A stretch of DNA of 64,000 nucleotides from Hymenopus coronatus (Eukaryota; Arthropoda; Insecta; Mantodea; Hymenopodidae): NCBI GenBank assembly GCA_030762935.1, contig CM060892.1:89269827-89333826 (forward strand), in the 5' to 3' direction. Made by a program: the position numbers and the translations under genes. The stretch's first letter is position 1; each line of letters opens with the position of its first letter. The notes beneath the pieces are model-generated. The model was not told the origin of the DNA. It made no database searches and saw only the letters and a program-made list of their open reading frames with translations. Shown here in pieces: positions 1-11,129 of the stretch.

Positions 1-254
1 GACCACAGCAAAGACATGGCACCAACAATCATATACTAACATATGAGGATTCTTTGTAAATATGAGTAAATGTTAGGTTTCGCAAGTTATATCGGTTTCT
101 TTAATTGGGTTTATATCGTACGCAGATATGCTTTTATTTTTATCAGTATTGTTTATAGGGTGCCATAGTTAGTCCCGTATCGAAACATGTTGAAAGCTAG
201 CAGTTGGCAATACATGATTTTAAAATGAAGGTAAAAGTATGAGGATCGAATTCT

Positions 255-1205
255 TCTGAAACATTACTAAAAACAAGATTATAAAGCTGCCGCCGTGGCT
301 CGAAAAATATGATATCGAAGATGAAGGCTTCTTAATGAGCGAAGAGCACAACAATATTTTTAGCGTTTCAATAATCGAGCCAAAAATATTAGTTTACAAC
401 GTTTTGGAAGCACCATATTACGGAATATTGAGAATACATGCAGAATGTTGGAATAAAATCCAGAGACAAGCATTTGGAGGTTTTCAGAGGAACTTGGTAC
501 CTCAATAAATACCATCCATCGCCAAATTATCATTAAAAATTATTCAGAAGATGAAAATGTGTTCCACATGAATTGACACCTGATTCAGCTCAACGAAGAA
601 TGGATATCAGTCATCAGCTCATCGGTAATTCCTGGGGTGATTTATCAGGAGAATGGTCACATGTGATGAAAAGTGGGCGTAATACCGTAACTTTGACACC
701 TGGAAACAGTGGCTGGACAGCCATTAGCTTGCATACGCTGTTTTAAAATAATCATTTTGTCCCCAAAATACGAGTAATGATATGGTCTGGTGGAATTTTG
801 AGCTTGTGATTCACTAGCAATTTGTTACAAATTGAGTTCTCTTGCAGAAGGACAATGCAAGATCTGATAAAGCTCAAAGAACAATGTACAAAAGGAATTA
901 GAAGATATCGTAATCCTACGACATTTAGCATATAGCACTGATCTTGCGACATCAGATTACCATCTGTTTGGATCCATGACCCGTTTTCTGTGAGGAATAC
1001 ATTTTGAAAACTTTGAAGCTGTTGAAATGAATATGAACGAATTCTTCGCATCAAAACCAGAAACTGGTACCGCTGGAAGATAGCAAAACTCGCTGGAAGG
1101 TGGCTCCACACTACAAAGTCCTGTCTTTACTTTCCAAAGTCTTTACTTTGAAGAAGGCAATAATTTCCTGTAACAGAACATTTGAAATAAAGTTTTGCTT
1201 AAAAA
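255..1205 (+). pseudogene. Decayed mariner-type transposase
   Basis: Remnant of a mariner DNA transposon, whose transposase cuts and pastes the element through a D,D34D catalytic triad. The coding strand is broken by stops and frameshifts, but blocks appear in the expected order. They are an N-terminal helix-turn-helix block (NERRAQQYFQRFN, about 335-375), EELGTSISTIHRQI (about 490-530), TPDSAQRRMDISHQLIGNSW (about 580-640), the first catalytic block TCDEKW (about 660), DNARSDKAQ in place of the usual DNARPH (about 850), and YSTDLATSDYHLF (about 935-975), then FASKPET. At least two stops lie inside these blocks, so it cannot be functional. The terminal inverted repeats were not resolved. The family assignment is secure; the boundaries are approximate. 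Confidence 0.85.
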
Positions 1206-1794
1206 CAAAAGTTACTTATTAGACATCATCTACATATATGACGTCTTTAAAAAAATTTGCGTCAGCACGGGGCGGGAAACTAGGTTCAAGACATGGAATC
1301 GTGATTTGGCGTTAACAGTGAGCTTCATTCGCCTAACCTCCTAACCTTGCCTGGGGAATTTAATTACCGTGGAGTGTAGCCCCTGTGAGGAGTGGCAAGG
1401 GGAAATAAGTCCCCATTGTCGTCGGACAGCACAAAGCTTCTATTTTGTCACCAAGAAGACCGGGAGACCGTGGGCGTGGGAGATTGAGAGGTAAATCTGG
1501 GAGAAGGGAAGTGTGTGTGTGCGAGCACATCAGGTGGAAGTAAAAGGGTTCTGAAATGAGATGCGAGTGCTTCGTTATAAGTGATGTCGTCTATTGGGAG
1601 CCATCTATAGCAAAGAATTGACAGACGCTTCGGTGACTTTGTCTAGGCGACTTAAATTGCATGCTTCACGTTCCTGGTTTCAAAATATAGAGGGTGTCAA
1701 TTAACGTACTACTCCAGTACAGAAAGCAGGTCACAGATAACCTTACCAGCACTGAGAGGAAGGAGTGAACAAATAGCAATATGAGCTACAACCA
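1206..1794. other. No recognisable gene
   Basis: Mixed-composition sequence after the mariner remnant. It contains a somewhat GC-rich patch around 1265-1440 and a short TG run near 1510. No coding pattern or known repeat was recognised. Confidence 0.5.
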
Positions 1795-1943
1795 TATGAC
1801 TTTTCCTACCTAGTACAGCTTATTTATTTTTCTACATAGTACCTACATAATATATAGGTAGAAAATTACTATTCCGAGATTTCACTGAAAATACAAGTTT
1901 TAGGGTCCCCTGATTCGAAAACAATCATTTCTAGAAAAAGAAA

Positions 1944-1950
<7 letters not shown>

Positions 1951-1983
<33 letters not shown>
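1951..1983. repeat. (GA)n microsatellite
   Basis: About 33 bp of perfect GA dinucleotide, at the place where other P copies carry TG/CA repeats. Confidence 0.95.
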
Positions 1984-1985
<2 letters not shown>

Positions 1986-2195
1986 AGAGAGAGCAAGATA
2001 ACCCAAAAACGAAAAGCTGTTAAATACGCAATTGATATTTAAGTTCAGCATCTGCCAAGGATGTAACACGAAGGTTTTCAAAAAAAAATTCCCCTAATCC
2101 AAATTGCCCTTTGCATGGAAAAATATTGAAATTGTTTAATTTCTAAAAAAAAAATGGCTAACAATTTTGAATATAATACCGTACATTAAAGATAC

Positions 2196-2515
2196 ATGCG
2201 GCTCCGTGGCCGAGTAGTTAGACAGCTCGCCTCTCACTAAGGCGAAGACGAAGCGGCGTCTGGGCGGGTTTTCTCCGGGTCCTCCTGTTTCCCCCGCCAC
2301 TCACTCCAACAATTTCTCCAGCACCTCCTTTGTCATCATCCACTTCCTCCAGCTCGTACTTGACTATGGGCCGACCACTTGTTCCAGCTTCTGCATTTTG
2401 TGCTTCCGTGCCGTTGGCTTCCCGACAGGCTCCTTCTGACCCCTAAGCACCCGCATGCAAGTCTTAGGGGGGTTGTCAGTCCCACATAAGGGAATTATAA
2501 ACTGACTACGAGCTA
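2196..2515 (+). repeat. tRNA-derived SINE A2
   Basis: Begins with a tRNA-like head (CTCCGTGGCCGAGTAGTTAG is a polymerase III A-box context). A core GGGCGGGTTTTCTCCGGGT follows and is shared, in reverse, with the SINE A copies at 21.8, 52.8 and 62.5 kb. The 3' half (CAAGTCTTAGGGGGGTTGTC and onward) is different from SINE A. It lies inside a P copy. A short imperfect duplication (TTAAAGATAC / CTAAAGAC) may be its target-site duplication. Confidence 0.7.
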
Positions 2516-2905
2516 AAGACAAATAAAATTATATTTTAAATGTTCTGGAAATAGCCTCTAAAGTCCTTCTCATTCTCGATTACACGTAAGAACCGTACTA
2601 CAAAAATGTACATGTATCTTGTTAAAATACTCAAATTATGACGCTTATTTTTTGTTTTTATGAAGTTAACCATTTTCGATATATTCCTTGTTATTAATTA
2701 CTATTTTAAAATACTTATACTTGGCTCAAACAGGGAGACCCCCTTTGTTTTTACTTCGGACCAGGCAAAGAGAACCTAATTTCAAAGTCAATCGGCTGGG
2801 GATAATACCATATGCTTATCTCGATTATCATGAAATAGAATACTTTTGTAACAAAAATTTGTAGGATAGGTAGGGTAAGTCATGGAGCATACCTCATTTT
2901 TTGTA

Positions 2906-4021
2906 TAGCTTCTGCAAACCATTCTTATGTAAACTGAACTTTTCTATCCGATTCATATTAACCCAGATAAACCCTTACAGAAATAATTAAAAGTACATTT
3001 CCGGTTGCAAGGTCAAGGACATATGGGAACCCGAATCAACTGATCAGATGTTTATGATCAGGACCCTATATGCTGACGTAATATTTCCATTTTCCTTTCA
3101 CCATAAATAAATAATAATCTGAATATCATACCCTAGTACATAATTTATGAAACTGTGCCATCCATTTCAAATCCTTATTCCTTTATTTCCAAACTTAATT
3201 TATACATCCATATAGCAATTATTTTACACATTCAACTAAACTAAAGTAAAAAGGAAACAACTATGCATTTCACCTTACACAATTTTTTCTATATAATTTG
3301 TAGGTTTCAAAAACAAATATATTATTTTTCTCATTAATTATCATTAATATTTATATCAATTCCTTATTTATTATCATTTAATGTTAATTTATTTTTATTT
3401 TATTATATTAATGAATTAGTTTTTTTAAATTATATTATTCCATGATATCGAGAAACACTTGAACAGCAAGAGCACTTCTATAAATGACAAAACATTGGAA
3501 AATTGGAATTAAATACCTGGGAAGATGATGCCATCATATTTAAGTTATTTGAAGTAAATGAATATTTTAAAGAGTTATGTCAATGTGGTGTAGTATGATT
3601 TTGTGCATCTCTTAACATATAACAGCGATCTATTTCCGTAGTATGTCCACAAAATATATGATGTTTCTGTAATCGAAAAAAGATAAACCTTGGGATTTTA
3701 TCGTTTTTGAAAACGTTGAGTTAGTTTTCGAGAACTATTCACCCAGTTAAATGCTTCCACAGTGATGAAGCTGAACACATGTTCTGTTAATGGGATACAT
3801 ATTTATATTCCACAATGACCAACATGGAGTTGCTGATTTAAGTTGGGAAATATAATAGATATCCTACGGAGGTAGGATAATTTACAGTAAAACATATGTA
3901 AATATTTTAATATATATATATATATATCTTATTTACTATGTTCTATTTTTAGATAATGTTATAGCAAACTATTTCACCCTTTTAAACTGCTTAAATTTGG
4001 TACATATTTTTATTTATTTAT
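2906..4021. other. AT-rich DNA, no gene seen
   Basis: Very AT-rich, especially 3130-3430 and around the (TA)n run at about 3911-3927. No open reading frame of interest and no recognisable repeat. Confidence 0.6.
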
Positions 4022-4256
4022 TTTTTTATGCTTAACGTCCTTTAGCTTAGTTGATATCGGACGATGAATGAAATTGGTGAAATGCTGCTCAAATGATCTC
4101 GGGCTGCATGGAGCTTAAAGTTAATAGACATTCGGCTTCTCAGAATAAGGGTAATAAAACCAAGAACCTTAATCAGGTAACTCACCCTAAGATTCGAACT
4201 CGAGACCTCTTGAATACGAGGCAGTGTCGCTATCATCACACTACTAGGAGGGCCAG
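4022..4256 (-). repeat. tRNA-derived SINE B
   Basis: Minus-strand SINE. It has an A-rich 3' tail (plus-strand T-rich 4010-4030), then the 3' end ...GTTAAGC, a body matching the copy at 57.5-57.8 kb (CTCAAATGATCTCGGG, CATGGAGCTTAAAGTTA), and a tRNA-like head whose B-box reads on plus as ATTCGAACTCGAGACC. It abuts SINE C. Open reading frames here come from the repeat and are not genes. Confidence 0.8.
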
Positions 4257-4264
4257 TCAACTCC

Positions 4265-4545
4265 ATGGCCCAACAGTCCATAAGGGACCTTGGCCTAGTG
4301 CCCGGCCGCTGCATTCCCCATCTCCCTGGGGTGCAGTGCTGGAGGGAGAAACGTGATCAGCGCCTCGAGTCCCTCAGGGCCAGTTGATGCGGTCTTCTCG
4401 ATCCGGATCCGCTAAACTTCTCCTTCAATTGGCCTGGACCAGGAGTCCCATCAGGGAAATTTCCCCACGCTGTAGTGGGAGTCGAACTCAGGTCTCTCGC
4501 TTGGCAAGCAGCCGCGTTACCACCGCGCTAAGGAGACGACCCAGG
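4265..4545 (-). repeat. tRNA-derived SINE C
   Basis: Matches the copy at 50.7-51.0 kb in several blocks (CCCGGCCGCTGC, GGAGGG.GA.ACGTG.TCAGCGCC, GATGCGGTC, TAAGGAGACGACC). The right end is the tRNA-like 5' head in minus orientation (GAGTCGAACTCAGGTCTC is a reversed B-box). Confidence 0.75.
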
Positions 4546-4760
4546 CATGCAGTCACATTCTTAATTTCTGTTGGTAAAGAGCTGTAACGTCCTGCTCCAC
4601 AACGAAGAGAGCTGGAACATGCGATAGTTCTCGTGTTCCTGGCAATAGTATGCGCCAGCCTAAATAGAAAGAAACGCTAAAATGACATGTAACGTAGGCC
4701 CATCTAGATACAGTCCTAGGAAAATAGCATTTTCGCCGTTGCTTCAGTGATATTTTTTTT

Positions 4761-5590
4761 ACTTTCTCTAGCACTATGCACATACAATGTACATAGTGGC
4801 TAGAGAAATTATTGTATTCCATCCATAAAATTCGATGTCCAGATTTCACTTAAAATATATTTATTGAGGTCCCTTGAATCCCCCCAAAAATTTTTTACAA
4901 AAAGGTCCGCGTGTGTGTGTGTGTGTGAACAGCATAGATCAGAGAGGAAAATACCGTTAAAAACCATACTTGGTATTTAGGTTTCCAAAAATGCGACACG
5001 AAGATTGTCCAAAAATTCCCCCCACCACCACAAACTACTCTTTATATGGAGGATTTTGTTTCTCAAGGTCTCTAATAATCTTAATTAAAGTATCGTATAT
5101 TCAAGATATTAACATCACAAATAAAATACATAGTTTTAATTTTCTGGGGAAATTAAATTTTTTCTTTACTCTTCATCAGTTTTGCCAAATTTTGCATAAT
5201 GGTTAAACCGTAAGAGATAGACCAAAATTTACTACACAAAAATGTAGATGTCGTTAAAAGGCATTATTTTTGTCATATACGTATTTATTGTGGGGGTGAC
5301 TTTTTTAGATATTCCTTGTTATTGGTTTCAGTTTTAAAGTACCCAACTTTTCTCAAACTGCACCATGCAAATTAAATTGAACCTCAATTGTTTCACTTAG
5401 TGACCAGCTTTTAAAAGATGTGTCTATCGTTTTAGCATTATGCTTTTCCCCATTTCCCTTCTACTTATAATGAAGCAAGTAATGAGACCAATTCTGCTTA
5501 TATGATTAACATGATGTAAATAATAAAATAATCTTTTATAAAAATAGTTGTATTTGGAACAGCTAGAGAAAGTTATGTGAATGCTACATA
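4761..5590 (+). repeat. P-family repeat, near full length
   Basis: Complete P copy. It has a terminal palindrome (ACTTTCTCTA ... TAGAGAAA, 4761-4808), ATTGTATTCCATCC, a (GT)n tract at 4908-4927, a decayed internal palindrome near 4965 (ACTTGGTATTT), GCGACACGAAGATT, AACCGTAAGAGATAGAC near 5205, ATTCCTTGTTATTGGTTTCA near 5310, and the tail GCTAGAGAAAGTTATGTGAATG near 5562. There are no long open frames, and the family shows no conserved protein. Confidence 0.85.
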
Positions 5591-5599
5591 TAATATTTT

Positions 5600-7340
5600 T
5601 TTAAGTAACCAATCTTTTTTCTTTTTCCATTTTCCCTGCTTTGTTGTTTTCCTATTCGTTTGCAATTTTCTTTTTACTCATAAGCCGACCAAGGCCAGTG
5701 CAGTCCTATAGTGTGAGCGGTGAGCAGGCAAACTAACGCAAAGACGCAACAAGACTTCACGCATACGTCATGCATTACTGAACAGTCTGGTTTACTTCAC
5801 TAGCACGCCGCATAGTTTTTAGTGACAGTGATGGATCACAAAGATGTTATTTAGTTATGTGACGAAGAAAGAAGATCAGAAAATGCCTATTACGAGTGCC
5901 ACTGAACTTGTCGACCCGTTAGAATAAAACAACGGTATGCAAGATCAGAAAGGAGGGCGGGCCGGCTTTAAGCAGGTGGGACGGTCAAACTTATACTCCC
6001 TCACAAGATTGGTAAACTTCTTGCAAACAAAGTCGTTTTGGACGATATAAACGAGTGTGTCATGTAGTGTGTCATGTCGTGGTTATGTATTTAGCATCAC
6101 GTTCATGCCAATATTTCGCTGTTTTGCTTGTGCAGCAGTATGCTTCTATCATGTGAGTCTACTTGGAGTTGGTCGAGGGTTAATACTCGTAAAATTCTCT
6201 ACATTAAGAGTGTACATACCTTGCAGACTCCCTTTGTTGTTCTGGCTAAGCTCGTTCTTGTAGACCATGCGTTGTCTCTTGCTCAGGAGGTAAAGAATGA
6301 CAAAGGTGTGTAACACTTGGCAGACTCAAAATAAAAGCGAAATTTCACTCAATTTCACTGATGACTTCTTTTATTAATTACGTATCTGTTGCTGGTTTGA
6401 GGCACTAACCCTGCGAGCGACTCCCGACACGGACGATCGCAAACTTAGAACTTAATCTTTATAAGTGCTAGTTCCATTCTTACCGAGTTATTATAATTTT
6501 ACAAATCGTCACTGTAATCTTAAGTTTCACAGTCCGTGTAATATTTACGGTAATAGTTGCCCGTCAGATTACTAGTAAGACGCCAATTTCTTACACTGGA
6601 CGCCGCGCGATTTTTTATTAGACTGTGTCTCGTCACATTTCTTACACTGTCATCCCGCGCGATTTCTTAGACTATGCATGTGCCTGTGCATCGCTTATAT
6701 ACCAACAGATCCAAATATGTCCCTCCTTTTTGATTGGCTGAAAAAGGCGCGCAAAGTAGCGTTATCACGTGACTGTCTAGGATTTTGCTTTATTTTTCCA
6801 TCCACGTGACCTTTTTCTACTATGAGAAATTCCTTCCCTCTTTCCAGAATATAAGGGGCTGAACCTTCCTTTCTCCCACGGGTTCTTACTTGTGTCCCTA
6901 ATGTTCTCAAATTCTTGTTATTTTTAACAAAGCACGTAACCTTGAAAAATACAACGCGAGCTTATACACCCTACGGTTCTGCGTTCTACTGAGCAGATAT
7001 TTCTTATATTAAATATATACAAACTAATAATTGAACTAGTTATATATGTGTCAATCTAATATACTGCCGTAGTCATTAGAAAAAACTATCAGGAGTATTA
7101 CGAGGTTAAAAGGAAATCCCTACGAAAGTTATTAAACCTTTACATAGAGGAGATCAATTTCTTTGCCCAAGAAAATAGTTAAATGTAAAAGCAGTAAAGA
7201 TACACGGAGATCACTGAGAGAACGCTCTGATGTAATGGTTCAAACAGCATAATTTCTTAGAATGCTATTAGGTCAATAACTACAAATGACCGGAAAACTC
7301 AATTCATAAGGAAAATATATTCAAGAAACATACTGAAATA
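5600..7340. other. Mostly unique DNA, no firm gene
   Basis: Base composition is more balanced than in the flanks, with GC-richer patches at 5690-6060 and 6590-6900. Two overlapping frames of 60-70 codons at about 6057-6313 look unconvincing and match nothing I know. Near 6588-6670 a short direct repeat (TTTCTTACACTG then ..CGCGCGATTT) occurs twice about 50 bp apart. Confidence 0.4.
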
Positions 7341-7351
7341 GAGATACACTA

Positions 7352-7618
7352 ATGGAAGAAGAAATGGAAAGGATAATAATCAATCCTGCATTCGACAGCA
7401 ATGATGAATCGGGAGATGAAACGGCCAAGAGATTGCACAACGACCCGGCAAGTGAGGGAGACCACCATGATAATAATGTCAAGCTTCGAGAAAGTGAAAG
7501 AGATGTACAAATTTATTATATTGTAATGAATTACAATGAATACATATACACACAAACAGCAATGCGCGAGGTGAGACTCAATCCCGTGACCTCCTTTGCC
7601 ACGAAGCACCAAAACTAG
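7352..7618 (+). CDS. Possible acidic N-terminal exon (unproven)
   Basis: An 88-codon open frame begins MEEEMERIIINPAFDSNDES. The first ~48 residues are charged and low in hydrophobics, as in a cytoplasmic N-terminus. The NPAFDSNDESGDE stretch looks more protein-like than other short frames here. After about residue 50 the sequence runs into a probable reversed tRNA-like repeat, so if this is real the exon would end before that. No partner exon was identified, and chance is a serious alternative. Confidence 0.15.
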   Translation: MEEEMERIIINPAFDSNDESGDETAKRLHNDPASEGDHHDNNVKLRESERDVQIYYIVMNYNEYIYTQTAMREVRLNPVTSFATKHQN

Positions 7619-7690
7619 GCACTTAAGAGAGCGCAGCCATGAACGCAAATAAATTGGCAGCGCTTGTATTGAAACCATTGCTCATGTCCT
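7560..7690 (-). repeat. Possible tRNA-derived SINE head
   Basis: Read on minus: GGCTGCGCTCTCTTAAGTGC, then GGTCACGGGATTGAGTC, which resembles tRNA A/B-box organisation. The following sequence is AT-rich. It is a single copy in this window, so the assignment is weak. Confidence 0.3.
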
Positions 7691-8221
7691 TGGAAAAATA
7701 TACACTGGTGAAATATTCAGAAATAGTAGCCATCATAAAGTGCGTAGCTTAATTGGTGGGGCTCTCAGGGTATCGAAAATGGATCTTGTAGAGCAAAAGC
7801 CATAAAACCTGACTTAACTATTATCAAGTTTACTCTAGAATATAAGGTATATGAAATAAATTAAAATCAACCAGAAGCAGTTCGCAAATATAACATTTTA
7901 GAACGACCATAATACTGCAAAAATTCATCCTGCCGCAACTTAACGGTTGAATCCATGATAGGAACTAGAGGAACTATTCAAGGATTTTGTGCAATTCTGC
8001 AAGAAGATTGCTTAAACAGCACAACTATAAAAAAATGACCATTGCCCAGATTTAAAGGGCCACTTCTCATATTAAAAATAATTATGGACGATATGACTAA
8101 TTTATACAGCCCACCAATATATATATATTTTTTTAATTGTTTCATTTATATAGCCCCCTTTAACAACCAAGGCATATCGGGGGCAACTAGTCTGTAGGTT
8201 CTTTTGCGTTTGGTTTAAATA

Positions 8222-8400
8222 ACTTTATTTTCCTCAAACACACACACACATTCACTCTCACATACATACTTCCAGACTCTGTGGGGAATAGGGAATAATT
8301 CTGGCCAAAGAAAAATTCCCCGCCCCAGCCGGGAATCGAGGGGGGATCTCTATGTGACAAGTCAGCTCGACCATATTATTGTTACTGGACTTAAGTTGAC
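8222..8400 (-). repeat. tRNA-derived SINE F
   Basis: On the minus strand there is a tRNA-like segment ending TCGATTCCCGGCTGGGG (B-box type). GCGGGGAATTTTTCTTTGG follows, and a TG-rich tail (plus ACACACACACAC near 8238). This is the typical layout of a tRNA-headed SINE with a microsatellite tail. Only one copy is in the window. Confidence 0.55.
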
Positions 8401-8597
8401 CTTCCCCACTTCTAACCTGGTTACTATAGAAACAAAAGAAATCGCAATACTGATATAGTCTCAAAAGGCATAGATGGCGTATGTAAAACAGCTGCAATAT
8501 TTATTTTGGTATATTGAATGTGAAAGTACAACTATTATAATAATTATTGAATGTAATTGGACAAACACAACTCATATTTTTAAGTTAAATGTGATTT

Positions 8598-8622
8598 TAT
8601 ATATATATATATATATATATAT
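8598..8622. repeat. (TA)n microsatellite
   Basis: About 25 bp of uninterrupted TA dinucleotide. Confidence 0.95.
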
Positions 8623-9211
8623 TGTATGTACTCCTCGGAACTAAACACATTAACAAATTATTTTCGTTAATCTGCACACTCTTTTTGTTCAATCATTTTT
8701 TTCAATGTCTTGAACATTAACTCCTACTTTTCTTTAGACTTCTCCAGAATTAAAGCACGAACATCCCTCGTAGAACATTCCTCTCTCTAGACTTCTTTAT
8801 TTCCTTGTCCTTAGCTTTCTCCTTAATAAAAATTTGTCAAATCGATTCTAATTAGGGCGCTACAGACTAAACTATCTCCACAGATAGCAAATCTTGTCTA
8901 TAAAAATACATTGAAAAAGTACATAACAACGACTACCAAATGTTTCTTTCTATAGAAGTCATTTGCGTACAATCAAAGTTTTAATATTGGTTACACACAT
9001 TTATACATCTTTGGATATGAGTCAGTAGAAATTACTTGTATATGTCTGTATTTATTTTTAATGGTAAACTTTGTGCACAGCAGCTTTTAGTTGAAGGAAG
9101 TAGAGTTTTTAAGTATTTCGAGAAATTTAATTTCGGCGTAATAGGTCTTAAATGACACTTTATGATCATTTTTATTGACTCTCACAGCCCACAAAGTGTC
9201 ATTAGTTTGTT

Positions 9212-9455
9212 TCGCCCTCCGTGGTCTTGGGGTAACATGCTAGCCTCTGGCTCCCAAAGTCACGGGTTCAAACCCAACGGAGGATTTTTTGGGTGTAAAA
9301 TCCTTAGCATGACTTCATTCGCAAGGGAAGTAAAATAGGTTGATTTTTGGCACGTAAAAGATAAAGAGAACTGTGAGCAAAATTAAGTGGTCTTTCGCTC
9401 TCAATATAGAATTGGATGATAAGAGCTGCAGCAGTTATAGAGTGTCCATAAATAA
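9212..9455 (+). repeat. tRNA-derived SINE D, copy 1
   Basis: The head GCCCTCCGTGGTCTTGGGGT and B-box GGGTTCAAACCCAACGGAGG are intact in outline. A body shared with the 54.2 kb copy follows: AAATCCTTAGCAT, GGGAAGTAAA, GAGCAAAATTAAG, GGTCTTTCGC, AGTTATAGAGTGTCCATAAATAA. Confidence 0.75.
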
Positions 9456-9944
9456 TATGCAATTTAATTTAAACAAAGTTTGCAGGGTTACATCTTGAAA
9501 TTTGTCACTTGTACAGCGTTTCTATTCGAAGGAAGCAGCGTTTCTTTTCCAATAAATTATTTCTCTTAGTAGTTGTAGGATATTTATTTTTTGGAAATAA
9601 GTCATTGATTCATTTTACTTGATTGCCTCTCATATTGCAAAAAATGCCTCCAAAAAGACTTATCAACATTAAACTTTGCAAAGTTTTACCTTAAAATGTG
9701 TGAATTGTATGTAATTGTTATTTTTAATGGCAAGCTTTGTGTACAACAGCTTTCATTTGGAGGAAACAGGATTTTTCAAAAAAAGTATTTGTCTTTGTAG
9801 TTATGGGAGATTTAATTTTGAAGTGGTGATCTTTAGTGACACTTTATGAGGATTCGTTTTATTTCATTGCCTCTCGTAGCCCACAAAATGACATTTGAGA
9901 TATTTGTTAGAACCCAAGTTTATGTAGTTCTCCCTCTAATCTAG

Positions 9945-10275
9945 TTCCATCTCCTCTAGTTCAAGGCTGTGGGTTCAAACCCGATGGAGGACGATGGTCT
10001 TTTTAGAGCGTAAAAATCCTTCGGAAGGAAAGCAATATTGGTGACCGTAGCTAACGAGATAGACAGGCTGCCGCGCGAAGTGAAATCACGTGGTTCTTTT
10101 AGTCCGATGAAGAAGTAAAGTCACCTAGCACATCTATATTCTACTCAGAGAAATAAATTGCTTGTTAAAATCGTAGAAAAGGTGCAGTTAAATCATGAAG
10201 TTATTCGAAGTTAGCCTTGTTTAAGATAAAGGACAGTAAGAACCGCAGCCATTAAACAGTGCCTATAAATAATGT
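9945..10275 (+). repeat. SINE D, copy 2 (diverged)
   Basis: B-box GTGGGTTCAAACCCGATGGAGG, AAAATCCTTCGGAAGGAAAG, GCAGCCATTAAACAGTGCC and TATAAATAATG mark a more diverged SINE D within the local array. Confidence 0.65.
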
Positions 10276-10480
10276 TTAACTTTAATGTTTCACTTTAAAA
10301 TGTGTATCTTGTTTGAATTTATTTTAAATGGTAAGGTTTATATACAACAGCTTTCAGTTGAAAAAAGCAGAAATTTTCAATAATGAATTTGCCTTACCTG
10401 TTTTTACTTTGATGTCTTTAATGACATATTGTAAATCCTATTAATAAAATCATTAGTTTAAGTTGTTTCAATTACAAAAG

Positions 10481-11088
10481 GTATGATTCAGGTGTTTCTT
10501 GAGTAGCTGTCGAGGTCTGCATCATGGTTGAATAGGAACTGCAATAGTGGTTGGTAATCATGCTGAAAAAGGAACCTGAATACCTTTTGCTGTACCTAAA
10601 AATAATTACGTCACAAACAACAATTTTGTTAAATTAAATTTGTAATAAACCTCATGAGGTATTTAAACTTGCTTTATCATGTTTTAATGCCTATCATAAT
10701 CTATAAAATGCCATTTGTTATCAAAATTTGCGAGTTTGTGACTTGCAGGAAGTTATCTGTGAAGGCAGCAGTATTAGAATTAGGATTCTGTGCGGTTTGT
10801 TGTTCGGTTATGATTGTGGGTGCTGCATCTAATACAATTAAGCCACTAAGCGATCCCTAGCTCTCCGTGCGAGCAGGTAGGAAACAATTGCATTGAGCAC
10901 AAACAGAAGGAGAAAAAAGGATTGCTCTTCATGGGTTCTAAACAAAGGAACGTTATGCTTTTAGGTGGAGTGATGTTTGAGAGGGATACTGGTGGTCCCT
11001 TGTGTTCTGGTGGAGAAGGCTAGCCAGTGGTGATGGTGGCGGTAATGTGTGTGGGCACATATGTATGTGTGTACACAACAGAGACAGC

Positions 11089-11129
<41 letters not shown>

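Larger units (their letters stand above)
1795..2905 (+). repeat. P-family repeat copy, split by a SINE
   Basis: Diverged P copy in '+' orientation (palindromic end first). The left end carries the degenerate palindromic end. The T-rich tail and the TAGGTAGGGTAAGTCATGG-type terminus are near 2870-2890. The slot that holds a TG tract in sister copies is here a GA tract (1951-1983). The copy is interrupted at about 2196-2515 by a tRNA-headed SINE, and P sequence continues on both sides (ATTAAAGATAC on the left, AAATAAAATTATATT on the right). After the tail, about 100 bp resembling an inverted P head follows. Confidence 0.75.
8990..10480 (+). repeat. Array of related units containing SINE D
   Basis: Related non-tRNA segments recur at about 9063 (GTAAACTTTGTGCACAGCAG), 9500 (partial), 9729 (CAAGCTTTGTGTACAACAGC) and 10329 (GTAAGGTTTATATACAACAGC). 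Each is followed by CTTTNAGTTGAA-like sequence and AATGACA/TTTATGA motifs. tRNA-headed SINE D segments lie between them (about 9212-9455 and 9945-10275). The block is best read as a diverged tandem array of a composite unit. Confidence 0.6.

Noticed and set aside
4042..4587. Overlapping open frames on both strands.
   Set aside because: They lie entirely within SINE B and SINE C.
1951..11126. CRISPR array or bacterial operon structures.
   Set aside because: The tandem repeats present are microsatellites or transposon copies. No regular spacer pattern, Shine-Dalgarno-led gene clusters or bacterial genes are present.
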